Source: Bacteroidota bacterium
GTDB lineage: Bacteria; Bacteroidota; Bacteroidia; Flavobacteriales_D; Crocinitomicaceae
Direction of reading: 5' to 3'
Assembly (NCBI GenBank): GCA_030148165.1
Contig: JASBTZ010000007.1
Location: forward strand, 62,001-126,000
Length of the DNA: 64,000 nt
The notes beneath the pieces were generated by a model, which did not search any database, was not told the origin of the DNA, and was given only the letters and a program-made list of their open reading frames with translations. Positions 17,379-27,001 of the stretch are shown piece after piece. The number at the start of each line of letters is the position of its first letter. Position 1 is the first letter of the stretch. Position numbers and translations under genes: made by a program.

Positions 17379-18911
17379 ATGAAGAAATTACTACTACTAT
17401 TTATTTTTATAGGGTCTTGTGTAACAGGGTTTTCTCAGACAGCAAACCCGACAGCAACACTTCAGCTAACCTTGACTTGCACGGGAGGAACAGGCAATCG
17501 TTCAGGAATCGCCTTTAACCCCAATCAACAATTATATTACTCGGTAAACGCCGGAAGCTCAGGTTATCCAATTGAGACGTATGATGTGGGAGGGAATCTC
17601 GTGTCCACGACAACCCAGTCTTTTGACTACCGTGGATGCTGGTGGAATCCAAACACGAACACACTGGAAGGAAACGGTTATAGTTCGAATGGTATATGGA
17701 TTCAAAACCTGAATGCGAGCTTTTACCCGTTAAACTCCGGAATAAACGATGTGCCATCTACCTCTGGGCCAGATCCACAGTCCTGCGGCGATTATGATTA
17801 TAATAACGATGAAATTATTTATCATAATAGCGGCACGCTATATATTCATGACAGGGCCACTAATACGATGATCACGTCTATGCCGATCACGGGATTACCG
17901 GTTGCAACTTCCAACTTGAATTGGACGGGAGTGGCTTACACGGGCATACCTGGAATGGAGATAGGCGTATACGATTATATAAATCAGGCCTTCTATTTTA
18001 TTGATAGAACAACTGGAGCATATGCATATACTTGTCAGCTTCCGGGAACGGCACCAGTGCCAAACTATCTTAGAATGGGCTTTGAGAATGAGTGTGTTTG
18101 GCTTTTTAATGGAACAACACTAACCTGGTACGGGTATAATGTGATGAACCAATGTGTAAGTACAGCTTCATCACTCACAGAAACGGTGTGTGCTTCCTAT
18201 TTGTCGCCGGCTGGAAACACGTACACGACAACCGGAATGTATTACGACACAATCCCAAATGCAGCCGGTTGTGATAGCATTATTACGATTGACCTTACGG
18301 TTCAGAACACAAGCAACTCACTTACAGAAACAGCATGTTCATCTTATCTGTCACCTGCCGGAAATACGTACACGACAAGTGGAATGTACTACGACACGAT
18401 AACAAATGCAGCAGGATGTGACAGTATTATCACAATTGATTTGACAATCATTCCGAATAATATTGATAATACGGTTACACAAAATGGAAGTCAGTTATAT
18501 GCAAATCAACTGGTCGCGGCTTATCAGTGGATCGATTGTGATAATGGAAACACACCCATACCCGGGGCGATCAATCAGTTTTATGAAGTTACAACATCAG
18601 GCAATTATGCTGTAGAAATAACTTATGGCGGGTGCACAGACACTTCGGCTTGTATGTTTGTCGACCTTACTGGAATAACAGAGCTTGAAGCCGGGTTTAA
18701 CATGTATCCTAATCCCGTTAATGGAACGCTTAATCTGGAACATGATTTTAACTCTATAGATATATGTATCAAATCGATGAGTGGTCAGCTAGTCCTAAAT
18801 AAAGAGGGCGCAAAAAAGACGATTGACGTAAGCGAATTAGTTCCGGGAGCATATTTTGTAGAGGTGACGAATGGTAAGAATAAATGGACCAGATTGCTGA
18901 TTAAGAAATAA
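17379..18911 (+). CDS. Secreted T9SS sorting-domain protein with two tandem repeats
   Basis: 510 residues. Signal peptide MKKLLLLFIFIGSCVTGFSQ. Residues about 25-260 form a repeat-rich extracellular region resembling a beta-propeller, but no family is certain. Two near-identical repeats occupy 265-308 and 314-357. A type A T9SS sorting domain ends the protein (NMYPNPVNGTLNLE, SGQLV, VPGAYFVEV, RLLIKK). It is expected to cross the outer membrane by the gliding-linked type IX system and attach to or leave the surface. Function unknown. Confidence 0.82.
   Translation: MKKLLLLFIFIGSCVTGFSQTANPTATLQLTLTCTGGTGNRSGIAFNPNQQLYYSVNAGSSGYPIETYDVGGNLVSTTTQSFDYRGCWWNPNTNTLEGNGYSSNGIWIQNLNASFYPLNSGINDVPSTSGPDPQSCGDYDYNNDEIIYHNSGTLYIHDRATNTMITSMPITGLPVATSNLNWTGVAYTGIPGMEIGVYDYINQAFYFIDRTTGAYAYTCQLPGTAPVPNYLRMGFENECVWLFNGTTLTWYGYNVMNQCVSTASSLTETVCASYLSPAGNTYTTTGMYYDTIPNAAGCDSIITIDLTVQNTSNSLTETACSSYLSPAGNTYTTSGMYYDTITNAAGCDSIITIDLTIIPNNIDNTVTQNGSQLYANQLVAAYQWIDCDNGNTPIPGAINQFYEVTTSGNYAVEITYGGCTDTSACMFVDLTGITELEAGFNMYPNPVNGTLNLEHDFNSIDICIKSMSGQLVLNKEGAKKTIDVSELVPGAYFVEVTNGKNKWTRLLIKK
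18171..18449 (+). repeat. Two tandem in-frame repeats, period 147 bp
   Basis: Copies at 18171-18302 and 18318-18449 encode 44-residue units starting SLTET and ending CDSIITIDLT. They differ at only a few residues but at many third codon positions. The protein sequence is therefore conserved over older nucleotide divergence, arguing against a recent slip or assembly duplicate. Confidence 0.85.
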
Positions 18912-18936
18912 TAAACAACAATTTTCTTATTTAAAG

Positions 18937-19224
18937 ATGATCATACAGCTAGTTAGACTAAAATCAAACCTGAGTGAAGAAGAAATGATTCGCAGAGCCG
19001 AAGAAAGAATGCCTCTTTTTAGAGAAGTGCCGGGTTTAATTCAAAAGTACTATGTAAAGCTAAACGAGCCTAATTCGTACGGAGGGTTCTATATTTGGGA
19101 CTCTAGAGAATCACTACTTGCGTTTAAGGAGTCAGAGCTTGCGGCAAGCATTCCGGCAGCCTATGAGGTTATGGAACCACCGCATATTGAAATCCTTGAG
19201 GCATTTGACGTTCTGCGCAAATAA
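18937..19224 (+). CDS. Small YdhR/ABM-like dimeric alpha-beta barrel protein
   Basis: 95 residues. The pattern of a short strand, helix with EEEMIRRAEERMPLF, the strand PGLIQKYYVK, and GGFYIWDSRESLLAFKES resembles YdhR-type putative monooxygenases and ABM-superfamily proteins. It lies two bases before the S4-domain gene, so the two are probably co-transcribed. Substrate unknown. Confidence 0.65.
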   Translation: MIIQLVRLKSNLSEEEMIRRAEERMPLFREVPGLIQKYYVKLNEPNSYGGFYIWDSRESLLAFKESELAASIPAAYEVMEPPHIEILEAFDVLRK

Positions 19225-19226
19225 GG

Positions 19227-19601
19227 ATGTCTTGTAGAATAGATAAATACATTTGGAGTGTTAGACTGGCAAAGACACGATCAAAGGCGTCTGAGCTAAT
19301 TTCCAAAGGAAAGGTTACCATCAATGGGGTCAAAGTTAAGCCTTCGCGAGAAGTTAAAATTGGTGAGGTGATTGAACTGCACAGGCACAGTGCAACATTC
19401 GAATTTCGGGTTGTTCAACTCTTGCAAAATAGAGTGGGAGCAAAACTCGTATCGGAATATATTGAAGACATCTCACGTCAGGAAGAAATAGAAAAGTATA
19501 AACTTTTTCAAGCGAGTCAAAAATCCTTCAGAGCCCAAGGAGACAGCAAACCATCAAAGAAACAGCGACGAGATTTAGATGATTTTTTAGAAAACTGGTA
19601 A
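19227..19601 (+). CDS. S4-domain RNA-binding protein (Hsp15/HslR-like)
   Basis: 124 residues. The N-terminal 65 residues are a classic S4 RNA-binding domain (RIDKYIWSVRLAKTRSKA, SKGKVTINGVKVKPSREV, GEVIEL). The C-terminal half is helical and basic, ending in KPSKKQRRDLDDF, as in HslR homologues that recycle aborted 50S subunits carrying nascent chains. Exact orthology is not proven. Confidence 0.85.
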   Translation: MSCRIDKYIWSVRLAKTRSKASELISKGKVTINGVKVKPSREVKIGEVIELHRHSATFEFRVVQLLQNRVGAKLVSEYIEDISRQEEIEKYKLFQASQKSFRAQGDSKPSKKQRRDLDDFLENW

Positions 19602-19654
19602 CCTTGCTTGTAACTTTTTTGTGATCACTCAGTCTTACGATTAAAAGAACGAAA

Positions 19655-20497
19655 ATGAATCACAAGAACATTACAATTTTATTCCTGTTAATTACAAGCA
19701 TAGCTTTCGGACAGGAAGAAGAAAAGCAGAAAGAACCGGACACAACCCGAATGAATTTTGGAAACACGGAAATCCTGATCATAGAGAAAGGAAAGAACGA
19801 TGAAGAGTCTGAGGAAAACGAATTTGAATCCGAATTCGAAATGGACGAGATGGAACACGTTGAAGGAAAACATAAGGCAGAGGCTCATTGGGCCGGCATT
19901 GATTTTGGATTCACAATGCTGATGAACTCCAACTTTGAGCCGAAGTTTGATGCGCACCCATACTGGGAAAATGACGCGGCAAGATCAACCTCGTGGAACC
20001 TTAATTTACTGGAGCATAAATTTCGTTTTGGGACGGATTATGTAGGCCTTACAACAGGACTTGGTTTCAGCTTTACTTCTGTAGCTTTTCGCGACAATTA
20101 TGTGTTAATGAGTGGAGCGGACAGTGTTTATGCAGAAATGGACACGGTATATAACTATACGAAGAATAAGCTCAAAGCATCCTACTTAACAGTTCCTATG
20201 TTGCTTGAATTCACAACCAATTCAAATAGTGATAAAAGTTTTTATCTGGCAGCAGGAGTTGTTGGGGGAGTTCGAATAGGCTCGAAAACGAAAAGAGTTG
20301 GAGAGTTTGACGGAAAAGAGTTTAGAGAAAAAAGCAAAGGAACATACAATCTCAACCCGTTTAAGCTTGACGCACTTGTTCGTCTGGGATACAGTGACTG
20401 GGGTGTGTTTGCAAGCTATGATATTCTTCCGCTATTTGAAGATGGAAAAACAGATAATATATACCCACTTACGTTTGGTTTGTCGCTTAATTTTTAG
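19655..20497 (+). CDS. Outer-membrane beta-barrel protein
   Basis: 280 residues. Signal peptide (MNHKNITILFLLITSIAFGQ) followed by an unusually acidic segment rich in Glu (about 45-75). The rest shows alternating hydrophobic strands (GIDFGFTML, FRFGTDYVGLTTGLGFSF, SFYLAAGVVGGVRIGS, DALVRLGYSDWGVFASY) and ends in aromatic LNF, as barrel proteins do. It resembles PorT-family barrels of Bacteroidota. The acidic periplasmic-side region could bind a partner or cation. Role unknown. Confidence 0.72.
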   Translation: MNHKNITILFLLITSIAFGQEEEKQKEPDTTRMNFGNTEILIIEKGKNDEESEENEFESEFEMDEMEHVEGKHKAEAHWAGIDFGFTMLMNSNFEPKFDAHPYWENDAARSTSWNLNLLEHKFRFGTDYVGLTTGLGFSFTSVAFRDNYVLMSGADSVYAEMDTVYNYTKNKLKASYLTVPMLLEFTTNSNSDKSFYLAAGVVGGVRIGSKTKRVGEFDGKEFREKSKGTYNLNPFKLDALVRLGYSDWGVFASYDILPLFEDGKTDNIYPLTFGLSLNF

Positions 20498-20514
20498 GCA
20501 GGTTTCATAAGTAC

Positions 20515-20550
20515 AAAAAAAGGGGCGGATAGTTAAATCCGCCCCTTTTG
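20515..20550. terminator. Bidirectional terminator
   Basis: GGGGCGGAT (20522-20530) pairs perfectly with ATCCGCCCC (20537-20545) around a six-base loop, flanked by A-run and T-run. It serves both the barrel gene and the first PA-domain gene, which converge here. Confidence 0.9.
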
Positions 20551-20567
20551 TATTTAGAAATTAAGAC

Positions 20568-22316
20568 TTATTTCTTTACAACGTTGAAAGTTGAAGTTTG
20601 TCCGTTTTCAAGTGTTACGTTGAATACGTAAACACCAGACTCAAGAGCTGAAATATCTACAGAAGACATTCCATTAACAAGAGTAACAGACTGGTTCATT
20701 GCAGCTCGTCCTGCGATATCTGTTACCTCTAGGGTAGCAGCTCCATCAGCAGCAAGCGTTACAGTAACGACATCATTCGCAGGGTTTGGATATGCAGACC
20801 CTTCGATCATTTCTGTTGCTTCAAGACCAGCCATTGTAGTATTTAGTCCAAGTGATGGTGCAGAAACACCGCTCCATCCACCAACATACCACATACCATC
20901 TACATGTACCGGAGATACAGGCTGACGATAAATTCCTTCGTTACCACTATAATTAAGCGCTTGATCGTAACCGAAAGAGATTGTCGTTGACTCGAATGTT
21001 TGAGCACAGAATAGGTAACGCTGTCCGTTCACAAGGAAGAAAGGCGTAGAAAATTCTGCGTATGCAACCTGATCAACTTCGTTTTCACTTCCAGGGTAGT
21101 AATCCTTGAAAGTGATCAAGTTAAGATTTTGAAATGCATCGTTAGTTGCAGGATCGAATGTATAGTTTGGATCGTCAAGATCAACCCATCCATCATCCCA
21201 CTGGTATGCGTTCAAGAAGATTTCAGCCCCAGTTAACTGGTTTACAGAAGTATCAGTGTGAGGAACAAAGTAAATTCCTAATACACCAAGACCAGCGTTG
21301 TCAGCTTCCTGATACATCATACATCCGTCGTACTCAGTAGTTGAGTTACTTGGGTAAGAATTGTGCATTGGCATGTTAGTTCCATCAAGACGAGCCAATG
21401 AAATAACATCTCCATTCACTCTGAAATCAGAAGAAAGTACGTTATCAAAATCAGACTCATCAGCAACAGGAATAGAGATGGTATACGTTAATGTATAATC
21501 TCCATCAGGGTAGTTACCTACACCAAGTGCAAATGGAGCAAATGCATCCGGGTTACCAGCAAAGATTGGCAATGTATCACCAGAGTTCATTGTAATTGGA
21601 CCAACCGCGTCAGTATAAACATTTCCAGAAGGACCATCAACTGTAGCTGTTACAGTAACGTCTTGCGTTGCTGTACCAAAGTTGTAAACCTGAATCCCTG
21701 GTTCGAAACCATCAAAAGTCGCGTTGTGAGCACCTCCGTAAGGAGAAATGATCATTTCAGCATTGTTAGCTCCGGCGTCGTTAGTGAATGCACCAACTTT
21801 GTTTCCAAGGAACATAACAACTGGTCCGTTTTGCATTTCTGCAGTTAGGATCTGTCCGGTTACACTTGAAACAAATACTACCGGAATAGTAACGTTAATA
21901 CCGTCAGTACCACCACCCATATTAACAAGGGCGTCCTCACGGTTAACAATAATAACACCAACTGCACCAGCGTTTTGCGCGTTCAAAGCTTTCGTTCCGA
22001 ACTCACAAGTGTTACGGTAGATCACCGCAATTTTACCAGTAAGGTTGTTGATCAAAGGGTTACATCCTTCTTGAGAGATAGGATTCCCTTGTGCGTTAAG
22101 TCCAGGAGTTCCGTCTTCGACCAACATAATCGTGTCTTCAACAAAAGTTCCAGGAACTAAGAAATCAGGAGTGCTCCAATCGCCTCCTGCAGGATCGGCC
22201 CATGTAAATCCGTAGTTACCTACGATGGCCGCCGGAGATACACCGGCACAAATAACCTGTGATTGTGCCCAAAATCCAGCAGCAACCATGGTTAATGAAA
22301 GTAATAATTTTCTCAT
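20568..22316 (-). CDS. PA-domain T9SS surface protein, paralogue 1
   Basis: 582 residues. Signal peptide MRKLLLSLTMVAAGFWAQSQ. A protease-associated (PA) domain lies at about 75-180, with LTGKIAVIYRNTCEFGTK and NAGAVGVIIVNRE. A beta-rich, probably Ig-like middle follows, then a highly conserved block around TDTSVNQLTGAEIF and a type A T9SS sorting domain (AYPNPANDVVTV ... LESGVYVFNV ... VVKK). No peptidase catalytic domain is visible, so it is a PA-only protein, probably for binding on the cell surface. Followed by its own terminator. Confidence 0.82.
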   Translation of the reverse strand: MRKLLLSLTMVAAGFWAQSQVICAGVSPAAIVGNYGFTWADPAGGDWSTPDFLVPGTFVEDTIMLVEDGTPGLNAQGNPISQEGCNPLINNLTGKIAVIYRNTCEFGTKALNAQNAGAVGVIIVNREDALVNMGGGTDGINVTIPVVFVSSVTGQILTAEMQNGPVVMFLGNKVGAFTNDAGANNAEMIISPYGGAHNATFDGFEPGIQVYNFGTATQDVTVTATVDGPSGNVYTDAVGPITMNSGDTLPIFAGNPDAFAPFALGVGNYPDGDYTLTYTISIPVADESDFDNVLSSDFRVNGDVISLARLDGTNMPMHNSYPSNSTTEYDGCMMYQEADNAGLGVLGIYFVPHTDTSVNQLTGAEIFLNAYQWDDGWVDLDDPNYTFDPATNDAFQNLNLITFKDYYPGSENEVDQVAYAEFSTPFFLVNGQRYLFCAQTFESTTISFGYDQALNYSGNEGIYRQPVSPVHVDGMWYVGGWSGVSAPSLGLNTTMAGLEATEMIEGSAYPNPANDVVTVTLAADGAATLEVTDIAGRAAMNQSVTLVNGMSSVDISALESGVYVFNVTLENGQTSTFNVVKK

Positions 22317-22365
22317 AAGATTAATTTTTAGCAGTGCTAATATACACTAAAATTCGCTTTCACAC

Positions 22366-22394
22366 AAAAAAGGGGCACACTTCCGTGCACCCCG
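22366..22394 (-). terminator. Terminator of PA-domain paralogue 2
   Basis: On the minus strand GGGGTGCAC pairs with GTGTGCCCC (two wobble pairs) around a GGAA loop and is followed by TTTTTT. Confidence 0.85.
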
Positions 22395-22417
22395 TAATTA
22401 GCTAAAAATTAGAGCCT

Positions 22418-24229
22418 TTATTTTTTCACAACGTTTATGATAGATCGATCACCATTTTCCATGGTAACATTAAAGACATAAACCCCCGATTCTAAATCAG
22501 AAACATCTATGCTTGCTTTACCATTCACTAGGTTAATCTTCTTTTTCATGGCCGTTCTTCCGGCAACATCAGAGATTATCAACTCAGCCGAACCATTGGC
22601 TGGAATCTCAATGTTTACCAGTCCGGCAGCGGGATTTGGATAAGCTGAACCTTCAAGCATAGCGGTTTCTTCTAACCCCACCAGTCGAGCAACGCCAATT
22701 GATGGTGCTGAAACGCCGTTCCAGCCTGCTGTATACCACATGCCATCTACATGAACAGGTGAAATGGGCTGCGCAAAAATGCTGTAGTTAGCCCCATAAT
22801 CAATACCGTTGTCGTAACCAAATGAAATGGTTGCTGATTCAAATGTTTGTAAACAGAACAAATAGCGTTGACCAGAAATCAGATTAAAAGGAGTGCCAAA
22901 TTCTGCGTAGACGACCTGATCGACCTCATTATCACTTGCTGGGTAATAGTCTTTAAAAGTGATAAGATTCAAATTTTGATAAGCATCATTCGTTGCTGGG
23001 TCAAACGTATAGTTTGGGTCATTTAAGTCTACCCAGCCATCATCCCATTGATAGGCATTAGCGAAGATCTCTGCTCCGGCCAATTGATTAACAGAGGTGT
23101 CCGTATGTGGAACAAAATATAACCCGGTAGCATATTCGAACCCAGTAAAATTAGGCTCTTGTACCATCATGCAAGATTGGTACTCTGTAGTTGAATTACT
23201 CGGGTAAGAATTTGAAATTGGTTCTTCATTGAAGGAGTCAACCCTTGCAGAGGACATTAATAACGAAGAGGTTAAACTGAATCCAGCCTCATAATAGTTG
23301 TCGAATGAAGCCTCATCTGTAAAGCCGCCATCAATGGTATACGACAAGGTATAGTCACCCGGCGGATAATTTCCAACACCTAGGTCAAATAATGCAAATG
23401 CCTCTGTATTTCCCGGAAATATTGGCAAGGTGTCACCGGAGTTCATTGTAATAGGTCCCACAACATCTGAGTAAACATTACCAGAGATAGTGTTATCAAT
23501 GCTTGCTGTTACAGTTACTGTAGCAGCGTTCGTGCCATAATTGTAGACCTGTATACCGGGATCAAACCCATTAAAGAAACTCTCGTTTGCCCCTCCATAA
23601 GGCGCAATTAGAAACTCTCCCTTCACAGCCCCCACGTCATTTCCATAGGCGCCGATCTTATTTCCGATGAACATCACAACCGGACCATTGCTCATTTCTG
23701 AAACAATGTTTTGTCCGTCCGTATTGTCAATAAATACCGCCGGAATATTACACTCAGTTCCGAGGGGTCCGTTTTGCGGATCAGTATTTGCCAGCATGTT
23801 AATAATGCCGGGCTCTCTATTGATAATAATAACAGCAACAGCGCCTGCTAATTGTGCATAGCGAATTTTTGATGAGAACCAACACGTGTTTCTATAAACA
23901 ACAGCGATCTTACCGGTCAGGTCGTTGATCAATGTGTCACATCCCTCTTGAGAGATAGGATTCCCTTGAGGGTTTAACCCGGGTGTTCCATCCTCAACCA
24001 ACATTAGAGTGTCCTGAACAAAGTCACCGGGATTATTAAAATCCAACCCACCATTCCATGTTCCCCACGTACCGTCGTCTGTTTGTCCGGGCCACAAGCC
24101 GCAATTGACTTGTATACCGTAATCATAATTTCCTTGAATAGCAGCAGGGCTAACGCCGGCCACTACTACTTGTGCATAAGCTGCGTAACCCGCAATAAGC
24201 ACTGTCATTGATAGTAGAAGTTTTTTCAT
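22418..24229 (-). CDS. PA-domain T9SS surface protein, paralogue 2
   Basis: 603 residues, same architecture as its two neighbours: signal peptide (MKKLLLSMTVLIAGYAAYAQ), PA domain at about 90-200, beta-rich middle, conserved block around TDTSVNQLAGAEIFANAYQ, and C-terminal sorting domain (AYPNPAAGLVNIEI, LESGVYVFNV, NVVKK). It has an extra N-terminal stretch (GLWPGQTDDGTWGTWNGGL) shared with paralogue 3 but not paralogue 1. The PA-domain cysteines are partly changed (CWFSSK instead of CEFGTK). No catalytic domain. Confidence 0.82.
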   Translation of the reverse strand: MKKLLLSMTVLIAGYAAYAQVVVAGVSPAAIQGNYDYGIQVNCGLWPGQTDDGTWGTWNGGLDFNNPGDFVQDTLMLVEDGTPGLNPQGNPISQEGCDTLINDLTGKIAVVYRNTCWFSSKIRYAQLAGAVAVIIINREPGIINMLANTDPQNGPLGTECNIPAVFIDNTDGQNIVSEMSNGPVVMFIGNKIGAYGNDVGAVKGEFLIAPYGGANESFFNGFDPGIQVYNYGTNAATVTVTASIDNTISGNVYSDVVGPITMNSGDTLPIFPGNTEAFALFDLGVGNYPPGDYTLSYTIDGGFTDEASFDNYYEAGFSLTSSLLMSSARVDSFNEEPISNSYPSNSTTEYQSCMMVQEPNFTGFEYATGLYFVPHTDTSVNQLAGAEIFANAYQWDDGWVDLNDPNYTFDPATNDAYQNLNLITFKDYYPASDNEVDQVVYAEFGTPFNLISGQRYLFCLQTFESATISFGYDNGIDYGANYSIFAQPISPVHVDGMWYTAGWNGVSAPSIGVARLVGLEETAMLEGSAYPNPAAGLVNIEIPANGSAELIISDVAGRTAMKKKINLVNGKASIDVSDLESGVYVFNVTMENGDRSIINVVKK

Positions 24230-24275
24230 AAGCTTAATTTAATGTTCTCTAAAATAGCCCAAAAAAATCAAGACA

Positions 24276-24307
24276 CAAAAAAGGGGCGAACCTAAGTCCG
24301 CCCCTTA
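24276..24307 (-). terminator. Terminator of PA-domain paralogue 3
   Basis: AAGGGGCG pairs with CGCCCCTT around a ten-base loop. On the minus strand a run of six T follows. It begins with the same ACAAAAAAGGGGC string (plus-strand view) as the other two terminators of the family. Confidence 0.85.
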
Positions 24308-24328
24308 ACTTATTAATAACTAAGTTAT

Positions 24329-26122
24329 TTACTTTTTCACAACGTTGAATACAGAGCTTTGTCCGTTTTCCATTGTGATGTTAAATACATAAACACCTGC
24401 TTCAAGATCAGCAACGTTAACAGAAGCCTTTCCATTTACAAGAGCGATATCTCCACTCATTGCAAGTTTACCAGCTACATCTGTTACTGTAAGAACAGCG
24501 TTTCCGTTAGCTTCAACTTGAACCGTTACAACATCTGTTGCCGGGTTAGGAAATGCAGATCCCACTAACATAGCAGTTTCTTCAAGACCGATTAATGAAG
24601 TGTTGATTGCGATTGAAGGTGCAGAAACACCACTCCATCCAGCAGTATACCACATACCATCTACGTGAACTGGAGAGATCGGCTGAGCAAGGATGCTGTA
24701 GTTAGCACCGTAATCGATCAACGGATCGTAACCAAACGAGATCGTAGCTGACTCGAATGTTTGAAGACAGAATAAGTAACGCGTACCAGCATTTAAGAAG
24801 AACGGCGTTGAAAACTCAGCATATGCAACCTGATCAACCTCGCTGTTAGCAGCCGGATAGTAATCCTTGAACGTGATAAGGTTTAAGTTCTGGTAAGCAT
24901 CATTAGTAGCCGGGTCGAATGTATAGTTAGGGTCATTCAAATCAACCCAACCATCATCCCACTGATAAGCATTCGCGAAGATTTCCGCACCAGCAAGCTG
25001 GTTAACAGAAGTATCAGTGTGAGGAACGAAGTACATTCCAGTTGCAGCTTCACCACCTGTAAATCCAGACTCCTGAACCATCATACAAGATTGGTACTCA
25101 GTAGTAGAGTTACTTGGATAAGATGAAGAGATTGGCATATTGGCAGCATCAACTCTTGATGAAGCAATTACATCTCCCTGAATTTTGAAATCTGCCGTAT
25201 AGTTGTTGTCGAATGCAAAATCATCCGGAGTACCACCATTGATAACGATATCATACGTAAGTGTATAGTCACCATCCGTGTAGTTACCAACACCTAGAGC
25301 AAACGGCACAAATTCATCTGTGTTACCAGCGAAAATAGGAAGTGTATCCCCAGGAGCCATAGTAATTGGTCCTACAGCATCCGTGTAAACGTTTCCGCCA
25401 GGACCATCAATAGTCGCAGTTACTACCGCGTCTGCAGAGTTAGTTCCGTAGTTGTAAATCTGAATACCAGGAGTAAATCCATCGTAGAATGCATTGTGTG
25501 CACCACCGTAAGGGTTCACCATGAATTCTCCTTTAACAGCACCAAGGTCGTTTGCAGAAGCACCCATCTTGTTTCCAATGAACATAACAACTGGTCCGTT
25601 GCTCATTTCTTGGATAATAGCTTGCCCATCTGAGTTGTCTATGAACACAGCTGGGATAGTAACGTTAACACCGTCAGTACCTCCAAGCATTCCAATAACA
25701 CCAGGCTCTCTGTTAACGATAATAACCGCAACAGCACCAGCATTTTGTGCGTTCAAGCACTTCGTTCCGAACTCACAAGTATTACGGTAGATAACCGCAA
25801 TCTTTCCTGAAAGGTTGTTAATAAGCGGGTTACACCCTTCTTGTGAGATTGGGTTTCCTTGTGGGTTTGTTCCAGGAGTTCCGTCCTCAACTAACATAAG
25901 TGTGTCCATGATGAAATCACCAGGGTTGTTAAAGTCTAGTCCTCCAGACCATACACCCCAAGTTCCATCGTCAGTTTCACCTGGCCATAAACCACAGTTA
26001 GCTTGATTTCCATAATCATAATTACCTTGAATAGCTGCCGGGCTTACACCCGCAACTACTGCTTGCGAATAAGCTGCAAATCCTGCAACAATCGCCGTAA
26101 TTGATAGTAAAAGTTTTTTCAT
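24329..26122 (-). CDS. PA-domain T9SS surface protein, paralogue 3
   Basis: The ATG at 26122 gives 597 residues with signal peptide MKKLLLSITAIVAGFAAYSQ. An in-frame start 31 codons upstream would bury the signal peptide and is rejected. PA domain at about 85-195 (LSGKIAVIYRNTCEFGTK, NAGAVAVIIVNRE), beta-rich middle, the conserved TDTSVNQLAGAEIF block, and T9SS sorting domain (AFPNPATDVVTVQV, LEAGVYVFNI, NVVKK). It is closest to paralogue 2 in the N-terminal extension and to paralogue 1 in the PA domain. Confidence 0.82.
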   Translation of the reverse strand: MKKLLLSITAIVAGFAAYSQAVVAGVSPAAIQGNYDYGNQANCGLWPGETDDGTWGVWSGGLDFNNPGDFIMDTLMLVEDGTPGTNPQGNPISQEGCNPLINNLSGKIAVIYRNTCEFGTKCLNAQNAGAVAVIIVNREPGVIGMLGGTDGVNVTIPAVFIDNSDGQAIIQEMSNGPVVMFIGNKMGASANDLGAVKGEFMVNPYGGAHNAFYDGFTPGIQIYNYGTNSADAVVTATIDGPGGNVYTDAVGPITMAPGDTLPIFAGNTDEFVPFALGVGNYTDGDYTLTYDIVINGGTPDDFAFDNNYTADFKIQGDVIASSRVDAANMPISSSYPSNSTTEYQSCMMVQESGFTGGEAATGMYFVPHTDTSVNQLAGAEIFANAYQWDDGWVDLNDPNYTFDPATNDAYQNLNLITFKDYYPAANSEVDQVAYAEFSTPFFLNAGTRYLFCLQTFESATISFGYDPLIDYGANYSILAQPISPVHVDGMWYTAGWSGVSAPSIAINTSLIGLEETAMLVGSAFPNPATDVVTVQVEANGNAVLTVTDVAGKLAMSGDIALVNGKASVNVADLEAGVYVFNITMENGQSSVFNVVKK

Positions 26123-26195
26123 AAGTCTTAAATTTTTAAAGCATAAAGATAAATAAATCAATTCAATTTCAGAAGTAAGAACGCAATATATGCAG

Positions 26196-26222
26196 AAAAG
26201 GCTGGGTAATCCCAACCTTTTC
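26196..26222 (-). terminator. Terminator of the sdhCAB operon
   Basis: On the minus strand AAAAGGTTGGG pairs with CCCAGCCTTTT around an ATTA loop, 24 bp beyond the sdhB stop. Confidence 0.8.
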
Positions 26223-26245
26223 GATTTAACTGTATATAATATTGA

Positions 26246-26995
26246 TTATTCCGAGAGAATAGTTGCTTTCAGATACTCGCGATTCATTCTTGCGATATTC
26301 TCCAGCGAAATTCCTTTAGGGCATTCAACTTCACAAGCCCCGGTATTCGAACAGTTTCCAAAACCTTCTTTGTCCATTTGCTCAACCATGTTGATAACAC
26401 GACGCTTAGCTTCAACCTTTCCTTGTGGAAGTAATGCAAACTGGGAGACCTTTGCAGAAACAAACAACATCGCCGAAGCGTTCTTACACGCTGCAACACA
26501 GGCCCCACAACCAATACATGTTGCTGCATCGAAAGCTTTATCTGCATCATCCTTAGGAATAGGAATGGCATTCGCGTCTTGGGTATTACCGGAAGTGTTC
26601 ACCGACACAAAACCTCCAGCGTGTTGAATTCGGTCAAAAGCAGATCGGTCAACAACGAGGTCCTTTATGATTGGAAAACCTTTAGCGCGGAACGGCTCAA
26701 CATAAATGGTGTCACCATCCTTAAATTTACGCATGTGTAGCTGACATGTTGTAACGCCTCTGTCCGGTCCGTGAGGCTCGCCATTGATGTGCATCGAGCA
26801 CATTCCACAAATTCCTTCACGACAATCATGATCAAATGCAACAGGCACTTGTCCTTCAGCTATCAACTGTTCGTTAAGAACATCCATCATTTCAAGGAAA
26901 GACATATGCTCAGAAACATTGTCTAATTGATATGTTTCCAATCTTCCTTTGTCGTTTGCGTCTTTCTGACGCCAGATTTTCAAAGTTAATTTCAT
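26246..26995 (-). CDS. sdhB: Succinate dehydrogenase/fumarate reductase iron-sulfur subunit
   Basis: 249 residues. Carries electrons between the FAD of SdhA and the haem/quinone subunit. The 2Fe-2S ligands are Cys58, 63, 66 and 84 ([13 protein letters not shown]). The C-terminal clusters use [11 protein letters not shown] and [12 protein letters not shown]. Last gene of sdhC-sdhA-sdhB, six bases after sdhA. Confidence 0.96.
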   Translation of the reverse strand: MKLTLKIWRQKDANDKGRLETYQLDNVSEHMSFLEMMDVLNEQLIAEGQVPVAFDHDCREGICGMCSMHINGEPHGPDRGVTTCQLHMRKFKDGDTIYVEPFRAKGFPIIKDLVVDRSAFDRIQHAGGFVSVNTSGNTQDANAIPIPKDDADKAFDAATCIGCGACVAACKNASAMLFVSAKVSQFALLPQGKVEAKRRVINMVEQMDKEGFGNCSNTGACEVECPKGISLENIARMNREYLKATILSE

Positions 26996-27001
26996 GGCTG
27001 C

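Noticed and set aside
20568-26122. Three tandem genes as a possible assembly artefact
   Set aside because: The copies differ substantially in nucleotide and amino acid sequence and in N-terminal length, so they are genuine paralogues.
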